64,000 nt of DNA from Streptomyces actinomycinicus (GCF_016741775.1 NZ_JAERRK010000001.1:744001-808000); one strand, 5' to 3'. Shown: positions 41,584 through 51,128, numbered from the stretch's first letter. Translations and numbers: made by a program. The notes: generated by a model from the sequence alone, not told the origin.

Positions 41584-41767
41584 CCCCACCGGAAGCCCCG
41601 CCGGCCGGCCTCCGCCCCTGCCCCACCGGAAGCCCGCCGGCCGGCCTCCGCCCCTGCCCCGCGGGAGACCTCCCGACTCGCCGCGTTCCCTCGCCCCGCG
41701 GAGAAGCCCCCCGGCCCGCCTCCGCCCCTTCCCCGCGGGACAGCCCGCCGGCCGGCCTCCGCCCCTG
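41584..41767. repeat. Minisatellite, five units of 36-37 bp
   Basis: Units start at 41584, 41621, 41657, 41694 and 41731, with a consensus CCCCRCSGGAAGCCCGCCGG followed by CCGGCCTCCGCCCCTG; units 1, 2 and 5 are nearly identical. It fills the gap upstream of the MFS gene and downstream of the SIS-like gene. Confidence 0.85.
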
Positions 41768-41795
41768 CCCCCGTGCCCGCTCGGGCGGGGGCGAG

Positions 41796-42392
41796 TCACC
41801 AAGGGGCCGGCGGTGGAGCCGTCAGCGCTTCCGTCAGCCTCGCCAGACGGTCCCGGAAGCCGCGCCGCCCCCTCGGCGAGCCGCCGTTCTCTCCCGCCGC
41901 AGCGCTGACCAGGTGCTGCACGCTGTCCAGGTCCAGCTCCGCCCCCTCCGGCACGGCCAGCGTGTCGTGCGCCATGGCGGCCAGCTCGCCCCCGCCCGCC
42001 CCCAGCGCCAGCACTGTCACCCCGGCCCGCCGCGCCTCGTGCACCCGTTCCAGCAGCGGCCAGGGCTCCTCGGGTGCCACGACCAGCAGGGTCTCACCGC
42101 GCCGCGCCGCCGCGAGCCGGCCCGGCCCGACCGCCAGGTGCGCGGGATCCGACGGGCGCGGCCGCTGCCGCACCAGCGTCGGCGCCAGCTCCGGCGTGCC
42201 CGACCAGGCCGCCTCGTCCACCAGGTGCGCGGCCAGGTGCCAGGGCTCGTGCCCGGGCGCGCCCACCAGCAGCAGCCCGCCCCCGTGCGCCACCACCGAC
42301 CCGCGCAGCACCCCCGCGAACCTCCGGGTGGCCCCCAGCCACTCGGTCCCGGCGAGTACCTCACGCAGCAACGCGACCCGTACGGCGTCCAT
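41796..42392 (-). CDS. SIS-domain-like protein of unknown function
   Basis: A 198-residue protein with alternating strands and helices. LLLVGAPGHEPWHLAAHLVD, ETLLVVAPEEPWPLLERVHE, AGVTVLALGAGGGELAAMAH and DTLAVPEGAELDLDSVQHLV follow the pattern of SIS (sugar isomerase) phosphosugar-binding proteins, though the classical Ser/Thr-rich loop is not convincing. The Arg/Pro-rich tail is poorly ordered. A lone gene with ATG 42392. I cannot assign a ligand. Confidence 0.65.
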   Translation of the reverse strand: MDAVRVALLREVLAGTEWLGATRRFAGVLRGSVVAHGGGLLLVGAPGHEPWHLAAHLVDEAAWSGTPELAPTLVRQRPRPSDPAHLAVGPGRLAAARRGETLLVVAPEEPWPLLERVHEARRAGVTVLALGAGGGELAAMAHDTLAVPEGAELDLDSVQHLVSAAAGENGGSPRGRRGFRDRLARLTEALTAPPPAPW

Positions 42393-42497
42393 GCGGCCGC
42401 ATCCTGCCGCAACAGACCACTCGTGACCCGGAGTTCACCCCGAATTCGCCCGACCTGGGGATGGTCCCGGCCCATCCGTTCGCGCGAGGAGCCGCCC

Positions 42498-43571
42498 ATG
42501 ACCGACGTCACCGTCCCCTTCCGCGCGGGACACGAGGGGTACGCCAGCTTCCGCATCCCCGCGGTCGTCATCACCCGGGCCGGCACGCTCCTCGCGTTCT
42601 GCGAGGGCCGTGCCGAGTCCGCGGCCGACCACGGGCACATCGACATCGTGCTGAAGCGGTCCACCGACGGCGGCCGTACCTGGGGGCCGCTGAAGGTCGC
42701 CGCGAACAACGGCAGGAACCTCGCGGGCAACCCCGCCCCCGTCGTCCTCGACACCGGCCGCGTCCTGCTCGTGCACGTCCGCGCCGCCGCCACCGCCACC
42801 GAGGACGCCATCCTGCGCGGCCGGATCAAGGACGCCGACGGCCGCCGGGTCTGGGTGCAGCACAGCGACGACGACGGTGTCACCTGGTCCCCGCCGAAGG
42901 AGATCACCCGGCAGGTGAAGAAGCCCGGCTGGCGCTGGTACGCCACCACCCCCGGCCACGCCCTCCAGCTGACCTCCGGCCGCGTCCTCGTCCCGGCCAA
43001 CCACACCCTCCCGCCCACCGGCACCGACACCGGCGCCGAAGCCAGGTACAACAGCGGGCACTGCCTGCTCAGCGACGACCGCGGCGAGAGCTGGTACCTC
43101 GGCTACCTGGACGAGAACACCGACGGATACGTCAACGTCAACGAGACCACCGCCGCCGAACTCCTCGACGGCCGCGTCTACTTCAACACCCGCAACGACT
43201 CGCCCTCGCCGGGCAACCGCGCCGACGCCCACTCCCGGGACGGCGGGAAGACCCTCGTGAAGCCCTTCCGCCCGCAGGCCGGACTGACCGCACCGGTCTG
43301 CGAGGCCTCCGTGCTCCAGCTCCGCGACCCCGACCTGCTCCTCTTCTCGGCACCGGCCGACCCCGCCGCCCGCGCCCTGATGACGATCCGCGCCTCCACG
43401 GACGGAGGCACCACCTGGCGCCCGGCGTTCACCGTCGACGGGCTGCCCGCCGCCTACTCCGACCTGGTCCGCGTCGACCGCGACACCGTCGGACTCCTCT
43501 ACGAGACCGGAGACTTCAGCGCCTACAGCACGATCACCTTCCGCCGGGTGCCGGTGCGGCGGCTGACCTGA
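42498..43571 (+). CDS. Sialidase (BNR/Asp-box, GH33-like), apparently cytoplasmic
   Basis: A 357-residue six-bladed propeller glycosidase that would cleave terminal sialic acids. The FRIP motif with an active-site Arg is YASFRIPAVV near residue 18, and the acid/base Asp region is ESAADHGHIDIVLKRS. Asp-boxes are STDGGRTW, SDDDGVTW, SDDRGESW, SRDGGKT and STDGGTTW. A Tyr/Glu nucleophile region is seen near the end (GLPAAYSDLV, GLLYETGDF). Unlike many secreted bacterial sialidases it has no signal peptide. ATG 42498 with GAGGAG upstream fixes the start. Confidence 0.9.
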   Translation: MTDVTVPFRAGHEGYASFRIPAVVITRAGTLLAFCEGRAESAADHGHIDIVLKRSTDGGRTWGPLKVAANNGRNLAGNPAPVVLDTGRVLLVHVRAAATATEDAILRGRIKDADGRRVWVQHSDDDGVTWSPPKEITRQVKKPGWRWYATTPGHALQLTSGRVLVPANHTLPPTGTDTGAEARYNSGHCLLSDDRGESWYLGYLDENTDGYVNVNETTAAELLDGRVYFNTRNDSPSPGNRADAHSRDGGKTLVKPFRPQAGLTAPVCEASVLQLRDPDLLLFSAPADPAARALMTIRASTDGGTTWRPAFTVDGLPAAYSDLVRVDRDTVGLLYETGDFSAYSTITFRRVPVRRLT

Positions 43572-43614
43572 GCCGGTGCCCGTACCGGCCCCGGCACGGA
43601 CGTAGAGTCGGGCC

Positions 43615-44319
43615 ATGACCTCTACCGACAGCGCACAGAAGGCCCCCGCCAAGGACCCCTGGGACCTGCCCGACGTCTCCGGTCACGTCGTCGGCGTGCT
43701 CGGCGGCACCGGCCCGCAGGGCAAGGGCCTCGCCTACCGGCTCGCCCGGGCCGGCCAGAAGGTGATCATCGGCTCCCGTGCCGCCGAGCGCGCCCGGGCC
43801 GCCGCCGACGAACTCGGCCACGGCATCGAGGGCGCCGACAACGCCGAGACCGCGCGCCGCAGCGACATCGTGATCGTCGCCGTACCGTGGGACGGCCACG
43901 GCGACACCCTGAAGGCGCTGCGCGAGGAGCTGGCCGGAAAGCTCGTCGTGGACTGCGTCAACCCGCTCGGCTTCGACAAGAAGGGCGCCTACGCGCTCAA
44001 GCCGGAGGAGGGCAGCGCCGCCGAGCAGGCCGCCGCCCTGCTGCCGGACTCCCGGGTCGCCGCCGCCTTCCACCACCTGTCGGCCGTCCTGCTCCAGGAC
44101 CCGCAGACCGAGCGGATCGACACCGATGTGATGGTGCTCGGCGAGGAGCGCGCCGACGTGGAGATCGTCCAGGCGCTGGCCGGGCGCATCCCCGGCATGC
44201 GCGGTGTCTTCGCGGGCCGGCTGCGCAACGCCCACCAGGTCGAGTCGCTCGTCGCGAACCTGATCTCCGTCAACCGCAGGTACAAGGCGCACGCCGGGCT
44301 CCGCGTCACCGACGTGTGA
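43615..44319 (+). CDS. npdG: NADPH-dependent F420 reductase (NpdG-like)
   Basis: A 234-residue oxidoreductase that transfers hydride between NADPH and coenzyme F420. The N-terminal Rossmann motif is VGVLGGTGPQGKGLAYRLAR with the NADP-specific IGSRAAERAR. The F420 pocket segments VIVAVPWDGHGDTL, VVDCVNPLGFDKKGAYAL and AAFHHLSAVLLQDPQ match the family. Length is standard. It follows the sialidase by 43 bases with its own binding site. It is central to supplying reduced F420 for many Streptomyces enzymes. Confidence 0.93.
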   Translation: MTSTDSAQKAPAKDPWDLPDVSGHVVGVLGGTGPQGKGLAYRLARAGQKVIIGSRAAERARAAADELGHGIEGADNAETARRSDIVIVAVPWDGHGDTLKALREELAGKLVVDCVNPLGFDKKGAYALKPEEGSAAEQAAALLPDSRVAAAFHHLSAVLLQDPQTERIDTDVMVLGEERADVEIVQALAGRIPGMRGVFAGRLRNAHQVESLVANLISVNRRYKAHAGLRVTDV

Positions 44320-44392
44320 GCCGCGCGGGGCGATGGGGGACACTGGTCGGCGAAGCAGTCCCGAGCAGTGTCCCCGACAGGAGCCCTCCGTC

Positions 44393-44611
44393 ATGTCCCC
44401 CCTGCCCCCGCCCAGCCCGGCCCGGCGCCTCGCCCTCTACGCCCTGACCGTCTGCCTCCTCGCCGTGGCCGCCGCGGTCGTCTCGTTCGCCCGGGGGAGC
44501 TGGCTGGGGATCGTCTGGGTGCTGCTGGCGGGCCTGACGTCCAACATGACCTGGTACTACCTCAAGCGTGCCCAGGCATCGGCGGACCGGGGCGGGTCCG
44601 TCACGGGTTGA
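44393..44611 (+). CDS. Small membrane protein
   Basis: A 72-residue protein with two hydrophobic helices (LALYALTVCLLAVAAAVVSF and LGIVWVLLAGLTSNMTWYYL) joined by a short ARGSW turn, with charged ends. A GACAGGAG site precedes ATG 44393. Its 3' end overlaps the convergent M50 protease gene by 11 bases. The function is unknown; size and topology resemble small accessory membrane proteins. Confidence 0.75.
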   Translation: MSPLPPPSPARRLALYALTVCLLAVAAAVVSFARGSWLGIVWVLLAGLTSNMTWYYLKRAQASADRGGSVTG

Positions 44612-45401
44612 CCGAGCAGATCTCCGGGGTCTCCTCCCAGAAACGGTAGAGCGCATGGCCGCAGGCCTGCGAGAATTCGTCGACGCCGAGGCCCCTGAGG
44701 ACCGTGTCGATCACGTCGAAGAACGCACTGTTCACCGACGGCAGCCACAGCAGCGCGAACACGAACAGCAGGCCGAACGGCGCGAACGGCTCCACCTGCC
44801 GCTTGACGGAGTACGAAAGCCAGGGCTCGATCACGCCGTAGCCGTCCAGGCCCGGCACCGGCAGGAAGTTCAGGATCGCCGCCGTCACCTGCAGCAGCGC
44901 CAGGAACGCCAGCGCGTTGCGGAAGTCCGCCGGCACCCCGTCCAGCGCGTGCAGCCAGAACGGAGCCGTGCACACCGCCGCGAACAGCACGTTCGTCAGC
45001 GGGCCCGCCGCCGAGATCAGGCTGTGCCGCCAGCGCCCCCTGATCCGGTTGCGCTCGATGAACACCGCGCCGCCGGGCAGACCGATCCCGCCCATGATCA
45101 CGAACAGCACCGGGAGCACGATGCTCAGCAGCGCGTGCGTGTACTTCAGCGGGTTCAGCGTGAGGTAGCCCTTCGCGCCGACCGTGATGTCCCCGCCGTG
45201 CAGGGCGGTGCGCGCGTGCGCGTACTCGTGCAGGCACAGCGAGACGATCCAGGCGGCCGTCACGAACAGGAACACCGCGATGCCCGGCTGCGCGGCGAAC
45301 CCGGCCCAGGTGGCCCAGCCGGTCACCGCCGTCACGGCCAGGATGCCGACGAACACGGGACTGACCCGGCGGTCGCCGTGGCGGGTGGTGACGGTGGTCA
45401 T
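44601..45401 (-). CDS. Site-2-type membrane metalloprotease (M50)
   Basis: A 266-residue intramembrane protease-like protein with about six helices. The zinc motif HExxH is in LCLHEYAHARTALHGG near residue 57, and the second ligand motif is NFLPVPGLDGYGVIEPW (LDG). A homologous group (SpoIVFB-type, YwhC/Rip3-like) cleaves membrane-bound regulators or acts on short substrates. ATG 45401 (MTTVTTRHGD) was chosen; a longer frame to 45512 lacks support. No obvious substrate gene is adjacent. Confidence 0.9.
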   Translation of the reverse strand: MTTVTTRHGDRRVSPVFVGILAVTAVTGWATWAGFAAQPGIAVFLFVTAAWIVSLCLHEYAHARTALHGGDITVGAKGYLTLNPLKYTHALLSIVLPVLFVIMGGIGLPGGAVFIERNRIRGRWRHSLISAAGPLTNVLFAAVCTAPFWLHALDGVPADFRNALAFLALLQVTAAILNFLPVPGLDGYGVIEPWLSYSVKRQVEPFAPFGLLFVFALLWLPSVNSAFFDVIDTVLRGLGVDEFSQACGHALYRFWEETPEICSVNP

Positions 45402-45510
45402 GAGACGGGCTCCCTGTCGGCGTGAGCGATCGGAAGCCCGACCGTACCCGGCGCGGGCCCGCGGGGAAAACGTCTCGCGGCCGCCGCCCGGTTCCTGGAA
45501 GGTAGGGGCC

Positions 45511-45999
45511 ATGCCACGGATGACGGTGCTCTACGAGGACTGGCAGATGGAGTGCTGCGGCACGCCCTTCGCGGTCGGGGACGAGGTCGGCTGGCGGCTC
45601 GTCACCGTCGACGAGGAGGCACCGCAGGGCGAGTTCCACGGCGCCACGGCATGGGTGGAGAACCACGGCGGCTCCGACCACGAGACCCGCGGCCGTGTCC
45701 ACGCCATCGACCTGCTGCTCCAGGAGTACCTCGCCCACCACGACCCGCTCGCCGTGGAACCGGAACCCGGGCCGGCACCCGGCACCCTGGTCCTGCGCGC
45801 GACCGGGCGGGCCCTGGAGGCCGTGCCCGGCGCCACGGCCCGGGAACCCCTCGACGCCTGCCCGAAGTGGTTCGACGCCTTCGAGGACGAGGAACAGCCG
45901 CCCCGGCAGGTGCCGTACCGGGTCCGTCGTGCCGTCGGCGTCCTCGTCACCCTGGACGTCCCGGACGGCACGCCACCGCAGCCCGGTGACCACCGCTGA
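45511..45999 (+). CDS. DUF6578-like conserved protein
   Basis: A 162-residue protein with VLYEDWQMECCGTPFAVGDE then VGWRLVTVD at its N-terminus, as in the Streptomyces-restricted DUF6578 family. Two adjacent cysteines (ECCG) and a His-rich centre (ENHGGSDHETRGRVHAIDLL) could bind metal; this is speculation. ATG 45511 is taken; ATG 45520 (MTVLYEDW) also fits the family. It lies shortly before the AfsR-like regulator gene on the same strand. Confidence 0.8.
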   Translation: MPRMTVLYEDWQMECCGTPFAVGDEVGWRLVTVDEEAPQGEFHGATAWVENHGGSDHETRGRVHAIDLLLQEYLAHHDPLAVEPEPGPAPGTLVLRATGRALEAVPGATAREPLDACPKWFDAFEDEEQPPRQVPYRVRRAVGVLVTLDVPDGTPPQPGDHR

Positions 46000-46013
46000 C
46001 CACTCCGGTGACA

Positions 46014-49000
46014 ATGGACCCCGTGCGCTATCAGCTCCTCGGTACCACCCAGGCGATCCGCCCCGACGGCACGGCCGTCCCGGTCGGCGGGGCGCGGCTG
46101 CGCACCCTGCTGAGCGTGCTCGCGCTCCGGGCCGGCCGGACCGTACCGGTCGGCGTGCTGGTGGACGAGGTGTGGGGTGCCGAGCCGCCCGCCGACGCCG
46201 CCGGCGCGCTGCAGGCGCTCGTCGGCCGGCTGCGCCGCACCCTCGGCGCCGCCGCCGTCGCCTCCGCCGACGGCGGCTACCGGCTCGCGGCCGGCCCCGA
46301 CGACGTCGACCTCACCCGCTTCGACCGGCTCACCGCCGACGGCCTCGCCGCCCTCGCCGGCGGCGACCCGGCGAAGGCCGCCGCCGTCCTCGACGACGCC
46401 CTGGCCCTGTGGCGCGGTCCGGCGCTCGCCGATCTGCCCGACCACACCGCCGAGGCGAACCGCTGGGAGAGCCGCCGTCTCGACGCCCTGCGCGCCCGGC
46501 ACACCGCCGCCCTCGCCCTCGGCCGCGCCGAGCAGTCGCTGCCCGAGCTGACCGCCCTGTGCGACGGCCACCCGCTGGACGAGCCGCTCCAGGCGCTGCG
46601 GCTGCGTGCCCTGCGCGACGCCGGCCGCCCGGCCCAGGCGCTCGCCGGCTACGAGGACGTACGACGCCTGCTCGCCGACCGGCTCGGCTCCGGCCCCGGC
46701 CCCGAACTGCGCGCCCTGCACGCCGAGCTGCTGCACGCGGCGCCGGCCGACCCGCAACCCGCGGCCCGTCCCGGCAACCTGCCCGCGCGGCTCACCTCCT
46801 TCGTCGGCCGGGAAGCCGACATCCGGGCCATCGGCGCCGATCTCGCGGCGGCCCGCCTGGTCACCCTGCTCGGGCCCGGCGGTGCCGGGAAGACCCGGCT
46901 GTCCCAGGAGGCCGCCGAGGCGGTACGGCACACCCTCCGGGACGGGGTGTGGCTCGCCGAGCTGGCCCCCGTGGACGACCCGGACGCCGTACCGCAGGCC
47001 GTGCTCACCGCGATCGGCGCCCGCGAGACCGTGCTGCACGGCGCCGGCGCCGACAGCATGCGCGCGGTCACCGACCGGAGCGGCGACCCCTTCGAGCGGC
47101 TCGTGGAGCACTGCGCCCGGCGCCGGATGCTGATCGTCCTGGACAACTGCGAGCACGTCGTCGCCGCCGCGGCCGAGCTGACCGGGCGACTGCTGGCCCG
47201 GTGCCCCGGGCTGACCGTCCTCGCCACCAGCCGGGAACCCCTGGGCGTGCCGGGGGAGCTGCTGCGGCCGGTGGAACCGCTGCCCGAACCCGTCGCGCTG
47301 CGGCTGCTCGCCGAGCGCGGCGCCGCGGCCCGGCCCGGCTTCCGGACCGGGGACGACCCCGAGGCGTGCGCCGAGATCTGCCGCCGTCTCGACGGGCTGC
47401 CCCTGGCGATCGAGCTGGCCGCGGCCCGGCTGCGGATGCTGTCGCCCCGGCAGATAGCCGACCGGCTGGACGACCGCTTCCGGCTGCTCACCTCCGGCAG
47501 CCGGACCGTGCTGCCCCGCCAGCAGACCCTCAGAGCCGTCGTGGACTGGTCCTGGGACCTGCTCGACGCCGACGAACGGGACGTGCTGGCCCGGCTGTCG
47601 GTCTTCGCCGGCGGCTGCGACCTGGCCGCCGCCGAGGCCGTGTGCGGGCCGGTCGCCCTGGACGCGCTCGGCTCCCTGGTCGACAAGTCCCTGGTCGTGG
47701 CCGCCCCCGCGGCCGACGGAGGCATGCGCTACCGGCTGCTGGAGACCGTCGCCGAGTACGCGGCCGAACGGCTCGCCGAGACCGGCCGCCGCGCCGAGGC
47801 CGAACGCGCCCACCTGACGTACTACCGGGAACTCGCCCGCACCACCGACCCGTTGCTGCGCGGCCCCGAGCAGCGTGCCGCCATCGAACGGTTCCAGCTG
47901 GAGTACGAGAACCTGCGCACCGCCCTGCGGCACGCCGTCACCGCGCGCGACGAGCAGGAGGCCCTGTGCCTGGTGCTCTCCATGATCTGGTTCTGGCAGA
48001 TGCGCGACCAGCGCATCGAGACCCGCAACTGGTGCCGGGACGTCATGGCCCTGGGCCCGGACCCGTTCGCCGAACCGGTCCGCCGCGCCCAGCCCGTGTG
48101 GGAGCGCTGCACCGACGCCCCGCCCCCGTACACCGGAGAGGTGCTCGCCGAGGCCCGGCGCGGTGTCCATCTGGCCCACCTGGCCTGCATGGACACCGAC
48201 ATGGCGGCCTGGCAGACCCCCGAGGCACAGGCCAAGCTGCACGCCGTCACGCAGGTCTACGAGCCCGGGCTGCCGCAGACCTGCCGCGCGCCGGGCCTCC
48301 TGTGGTTCTTCGCCGTGATGCTGACCGGGGGCATGGACCGGCTGCGCACGATCATCGACGCCGCCGTACGGACCTGCCGGGACACCCCGGGATACGAGTG
48401 GGAGCTGGCCGGCGTCCTGCAGTGGCGCGCCAACCTCCTCGCCAACCGCAGCGCCTGGGCCGGCGACGCCACCCGCGACGCCGACGAGTCGCTGGAGATC
48501 TACCGCCGGCTCGGCGACGACTGGGGCACCGCCGAGGCGCTGTCCGCCCGCGGCGAGTCCCGTGAGCGCAGGGGCGCCTACCCGCAGGCCGTCGCCGACT
48601 ACCAGGCGGCCATCGACCGCGCCGAACGCCTCGGTGCCCGCGCCCAGGTGGCCGTGCTCCGTTCCCGCCTGGGCAGTGTGCTCATGGAGTCGGGCGACAC
48701 CGAGCGCGGTGAGCGGCTGCTGCGTGAGGTCATAGCGAGCCAGGACGGCGCCCAGAACGAGGCGATGCCCGCGGCCCGGCTCTTCCTCGCCTGCTGGCTG
48801 GGCCTGGTCGGACGGATCGGCGAGGCCCGCGAGCAGCTCCGCCTGCTGCGCGAGGAGTTCAAGATCGCGCACTTCGTCGTCTTCGACGCCATGATCCTGA
48901 CCCAGGAGGCCTGGCTGGACGCGCTGGAGGAGCGGACCGAGGAGGCGCTGGACCGGGCGCGCCGGGCGCTGCGGCGCGCCGGTGACCCGCTGACCGAGGC

Positions 49001-49271
49001 CATCACCCCGCACCTGCACTCCATCTGCCTCTGCGTGGCCGCGATGGCCCTCGCCCGTGCCGACGGCGGCAGCCGCGCCACCGACGCCGCCCGCTGCCTG
49101 GCCGCCGCGGACGCCCTCGTGCCTGCCGGTCACATCGCCGTCGGAGTGGAGCGGCGGGTGCGCGACATGACCGAGGCCCGGGTCCGGGAGGTCCTCGACG
49201 ACCGGGCTTACCGGGCCGCGTACGCCGAGGGCGGTGGCCTCTCCCTCGCGGAGGCCACCGCCCTCGTCTGA
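46014..49271 (+). CDS. AfsR/SARP-type regulator (BTAD, NB-ARC ATPase, TPR)
   Basis: A large cytoplasmic regulator of about 1,085 residues. Domain order: SARP winged helix (residues 5-90, LLGTTQAIRP and GALQALVGRLRRTL); BTAD (95-245, DDVDLTRFDRLTADGLAALA); NB-ARC-type ATPase with Walker A LLGPGGAGKTRL and Walker B MLIVLDNCEHVV (about 275-560); and C-terminal TPR-like helices (600-1085). Proteins of this build switch on antibiotic or secondary-metabolite genes. The start is uncertain: GTG 46008, ATG 46014 or GTG 46023 all precede the conserved YQLLG. No biosynthetic cluster is adjacent; the nearest candidate target is the convergent ABC exporter. Confidence 0.92.
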   Translation: MDPVRYQLLGTTQAIRPDGTAVPVGGARLRTLLSVLALRAGRTVPVGVLVDEVWGAEPPADAAGALQALVGRLRRTLGAAAVASADGGYRLAAGPDDVDLTRFDRLTADGLAALAGGDPAKAAAVLDDALALWRGPALADLPDHTAEANRWESRRLDALRARHTAALALGRAEQSLPELTALCDGHPLDEPLQALRLRALRDAGRPAQALAGYEDVRRLLADRLGSGPGPELRALHAELLHAAPADPQPAARPGNLPARLTSFVGREADIRAIGADLAAARLVTLLGPGGAGKTRLSQEAAEAVRHTLRDGVWLAELAPVDDPDAVPQAVLTAIGARETVLHGAGADSMRAVTDRSGDPFERLVEHCARRRMLIVLDNCEHVVAAAAELTGRLLARCPGLTVLATSREPLGVPGELLRPVEPLPEPVALRLLAERGAAARPGFRTGDDPEACAEICRRLDGLPLAIELAAARLRMLSPRQIADRLDDRFRLLTSGSRTVLPRQQTLRAVVDWSWDLLDADERDVLARLSVFAGGCDLAAAEAVCGPVALDALGSLVDKSLVVAAPAADGGMRYRLLETVAEYAAERLAETGRRAEAERAHLTYYRELARTTDPLLRGPEQRAAIERFQLEYENLRTALRHAVTARDEQEALCLVLSMIWFWQMRDQRIETRNWCRDVMALGPDPFAEPVRRAQPVWERCTDAPPPYTGEVLAEARRGVHLAHLACMDTDMAAWQTPEAQAKLHAVTQVYEPGLPQTCRAPGLLWFFAVMLTGGMDRLRTIIDAAVRTCRDTPGYEWELAGVLQWRANLLANRSAWAGDATRDADESLEIYRRLGDDWGTAEALSARGESRERRGAYPQAVADYQAAIDRAERLGARAQVAVLRSRLGSVLMESGDTERGERLLREVIASQDGAQNEAMPAARLFLACWLGLVGRIGEAREQLRLLREEFKIAHFVVFDAMILTQEAWLDALEERTEEALDRARRALRRAGDPLTEAITPHLHSICLCVAAMALARADGGSRATDAARCLAAADALVPAGHIAVGVERRVRDMTEARVREVLDDRAYRAAYAEGGGLSLAEATALV

Positions 49272-49284
49272 CCGCAGGAGAGCC

Positions 49285-50106
49285 TCAGCTCTTCGTGCGG
49301 AACTTGTGGATCGCGACCGGGGCCATGACCGCGGTCAGACCCACCGACCAGATCAGCGTCACCCAGAGGTCGTGCGCGACCGGGCCGCCTTCCATCAGGC
49401 CGCGCGCGGTGTCGGCCAGCGTGGAGAGCGGGTTGTAGTCGGTGAAGGCCTGCAGCCAGCCCGGCATGGAGGCGGGCGGGGCGAAGATGGACGAACCGAA
49501 CTGCAGCGGCATCAGGACCAGGAAGCCCATCGCCTGCACCGACTGGGCGTTCTTCATCACCACGCCGAGGGTCAGGAACACCCACATCAGCGCGGAGCCG
49601 AAGACCGCGGAGAGCCCGACCGAGGCCAGCAGGCCGCTCCAGTGCTTGATGTCGTAGCCCACGAGGACGGCGACCACCATCAGCACCGCGGTCGCGAACA
49701 GCATCCGCATCAGCTCCACCGCGATCTTCGCGAAGAGGACGGAGCCGCGCCCGATGGGCAGCGAGCGGAAGCGGTCCATGACACCGGAGTTGAAGTCCTG
49801 GTTGAAGCCGGTGCCCACTCCCTGGGCCATGTTCATGCCCATCATGGCCATGAGCCCGGGGATGACGTACTGGACGTAGCGCTCCTGGCCGCCGCCCAGC
49901 GACTGCCCGATGGAGCCGCCGAAGACGTACACGAACAGCAGGGTGAAGACGACCGGGAACAGGACGGCGTCGAACATCGACTCCGGGTCCTGCCGGATCC
50001 ACAGCAGGTTGCGGCGGATCAGCGCACCGGTGTGCCGCAGGTGGGCCCGCAGCGAGATCGGTGTGTCCGCCTTCGTGGCGGCCGGGGACAGCGTGGCGGA
50101 ACTCAT
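49285..50106 (-). CDS. ABC-2 type permease (DrrB-like)
   Basis: A 273-residue membrane subunit with six helices. It carries the DrrB/ABC-2 signature SGVMDRFRSLPIGRGSVLFA, an N-terminal LIRRNLLWIRQDPESMFDAV and a C-terminal ADTARGLMEGGPVAHDLW. With the ATPase encoded just upstream it would export a hydrophobic drug such as an anthracycline-like compound. The two genes overlap as ATGA. It converges with the AfsR-like gene, 13 bases apart. Confidence 0.92.
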   Translation of the reverse strand: MSSATLSPAATKADTPISLRAHLRHTGALIRRNLLWIRQDPESMFDAVLFPVVFTLLFVYVFGGSIGQSLGGGQERYVQYVIPGLMAMMGMNMAQGVGTGFNQDFNSGVMDRFRSLPIGRGSVLFAKIAVELMRMLFATAVLMVVAVLVGYDIKHWSGLLASVGLSAVFGSALMWVFLTLGVVMKNAQSVQAMGFLVLMPLQFGSSIFAPPASMPGWLQAFTDYNPLSTLADTARGLMEGGPVAHDLWVTLIWSVGLTAVMAPVAIHKFRTKS

Positions 50107-51128
50107 ACGGCGACCTCCTGGCGGTCGTCGGCGGGCGTGACGTCCTGCGGGGTACCGGCACGGTGACCGGTGAGCGACAGGAACACCTCGTCCAGGCTGG
50201 GCAGTTCGGTGGTGACGGAGGAGATCGTGATGCCGCGAGCGGTGACGGCGCCGACCACGGCGGTCAGCTGCTCGTCGCTGAGGATCGGCACCAGCAGGGT
50301 CCCGGTCTCGGTGTCCACGGTGGTGGCGGCGAGCCCGGTGATGCCCAGGTCGTCCAGCATCCCGGCGAGCGGGCGCAGCTCCAGCGGGTCCACCGGGCGC
50401 ACCCGGAGCGTGCGTCCGCCGACGCGGGCCTTCAGCTCCTCGATGCCGCCGGTGGCGATGACCTTGCCGCGGTCCACCACGGTCAGCTCGGAGGCGAGCT
50501 GTTCGGCCTCCTCCATGTACTGGGTGGTGAGCAGCACGGTGACGCCTTCGCCGACCATCGCCTTGACCTCGTCCCACACCTCGTTGCGGGTGCGGGGGTC
50601 CAGGCCGGTCGTCGGCTCGTCCAGGTAGAGCACCGCGGGCCGGCCGATCATGGAGGCGGCCAGGTCGAGCCGCCGTCGCATTCCGCCGGAGTAGGTGCCG
50701 GCGGGCCGCCTGGCGGCCTCCGTCAGCGAGAACCGCTCCAGCAGTTCGTCGGCGCGGGTACGGGCGTCCCTGCGGGACAGGTCCAGCAGCCGGCCGATCA
50801 GGTACAGGTTCTCCCAGCCCGGCAGTTTCTCGTCCACGGAGGCGTACTGGCCGGTCAGGCCGATCACCCGGCGCAGCTGCCGGGGCTGCCGTACGACGTC
50901 GTAGCCGGCCACCGTGGCCTGCCCGGCGTCCGGGGTGATCAGGGTGGACAGGATCCGTACGAGGGTGGTCTTGCCGGCGCCGTTCGGCCCGAGCACACCC
51001 ATCACGGTGCCCTCGCGCACGTCCAGGTCGACACCGTCCAGTGCCTTGGTCTCGCCGTAGTGCTTGACCAGTCCCCGCACGGTCACGGCGGAGTTACCGC
51101 CGACGGGGTTGTCGTCGATGCGTGTCAT
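50103..51128 (-). CDS. ABC transporter ATPase (DrrA-like)
   Basis: A 341-residue ATPase with a complete cassette: Walker A GVLGPNGAGKTTLVRI, Q-loop in GLTGQYASVDE, signature TYSGGMRRRLDLA, Walker B VLYLDEPTTGLD and H-loop region LLTTQYMEEAEQL. The C-terminal DUF4162-like tail (LRPLAGMLDDLGITGLAATT) is typical of DrrA daunorubicin-resistance ATPases. ATG 51128 (MTRIDDNP) is preferred; the upstream frame only reads through a tandem repeat. It is coupled to the permease by ATGA. Confidence 0.93.
   Translation of the reverse strand: MTRIDDNPVGGNSAVTVRGLVKHYGETKALDGVDLDVREGTVMGVLGPNGAGKTTLVRILSTLITPDAGQATVAGYDVVRQPRQLRRVIGLTGQYASVDEKLPGWENLYLIGRLLDLSRRDARTRADELLERFSLTEAARRPAGTYSGGMRRRLDLAASMIGRPAVLYLDEPTTGLDPRTRNEVWDEVKAMVGEGVTVLLTTQYMEEAEQLASELTVVDRGKVIATGGIEELKARVGGRTLRVRPVDPLELRPLAGMLDDLGITGLAATTVDTETGTLLVPILSDEQLTAVVGAVTARGITISSVTTELPSLDEVFLSLTGHRAGTPQDVTPADDRQEVAV

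Noticed and set aside
45531..49133. A 1,200-codon open frame on the minus strand
   Set aside because: It is antisense to the AfsR-like gene, whose domains are unambiguous. The frame is open only because of GC bias and has no recognisable domain.
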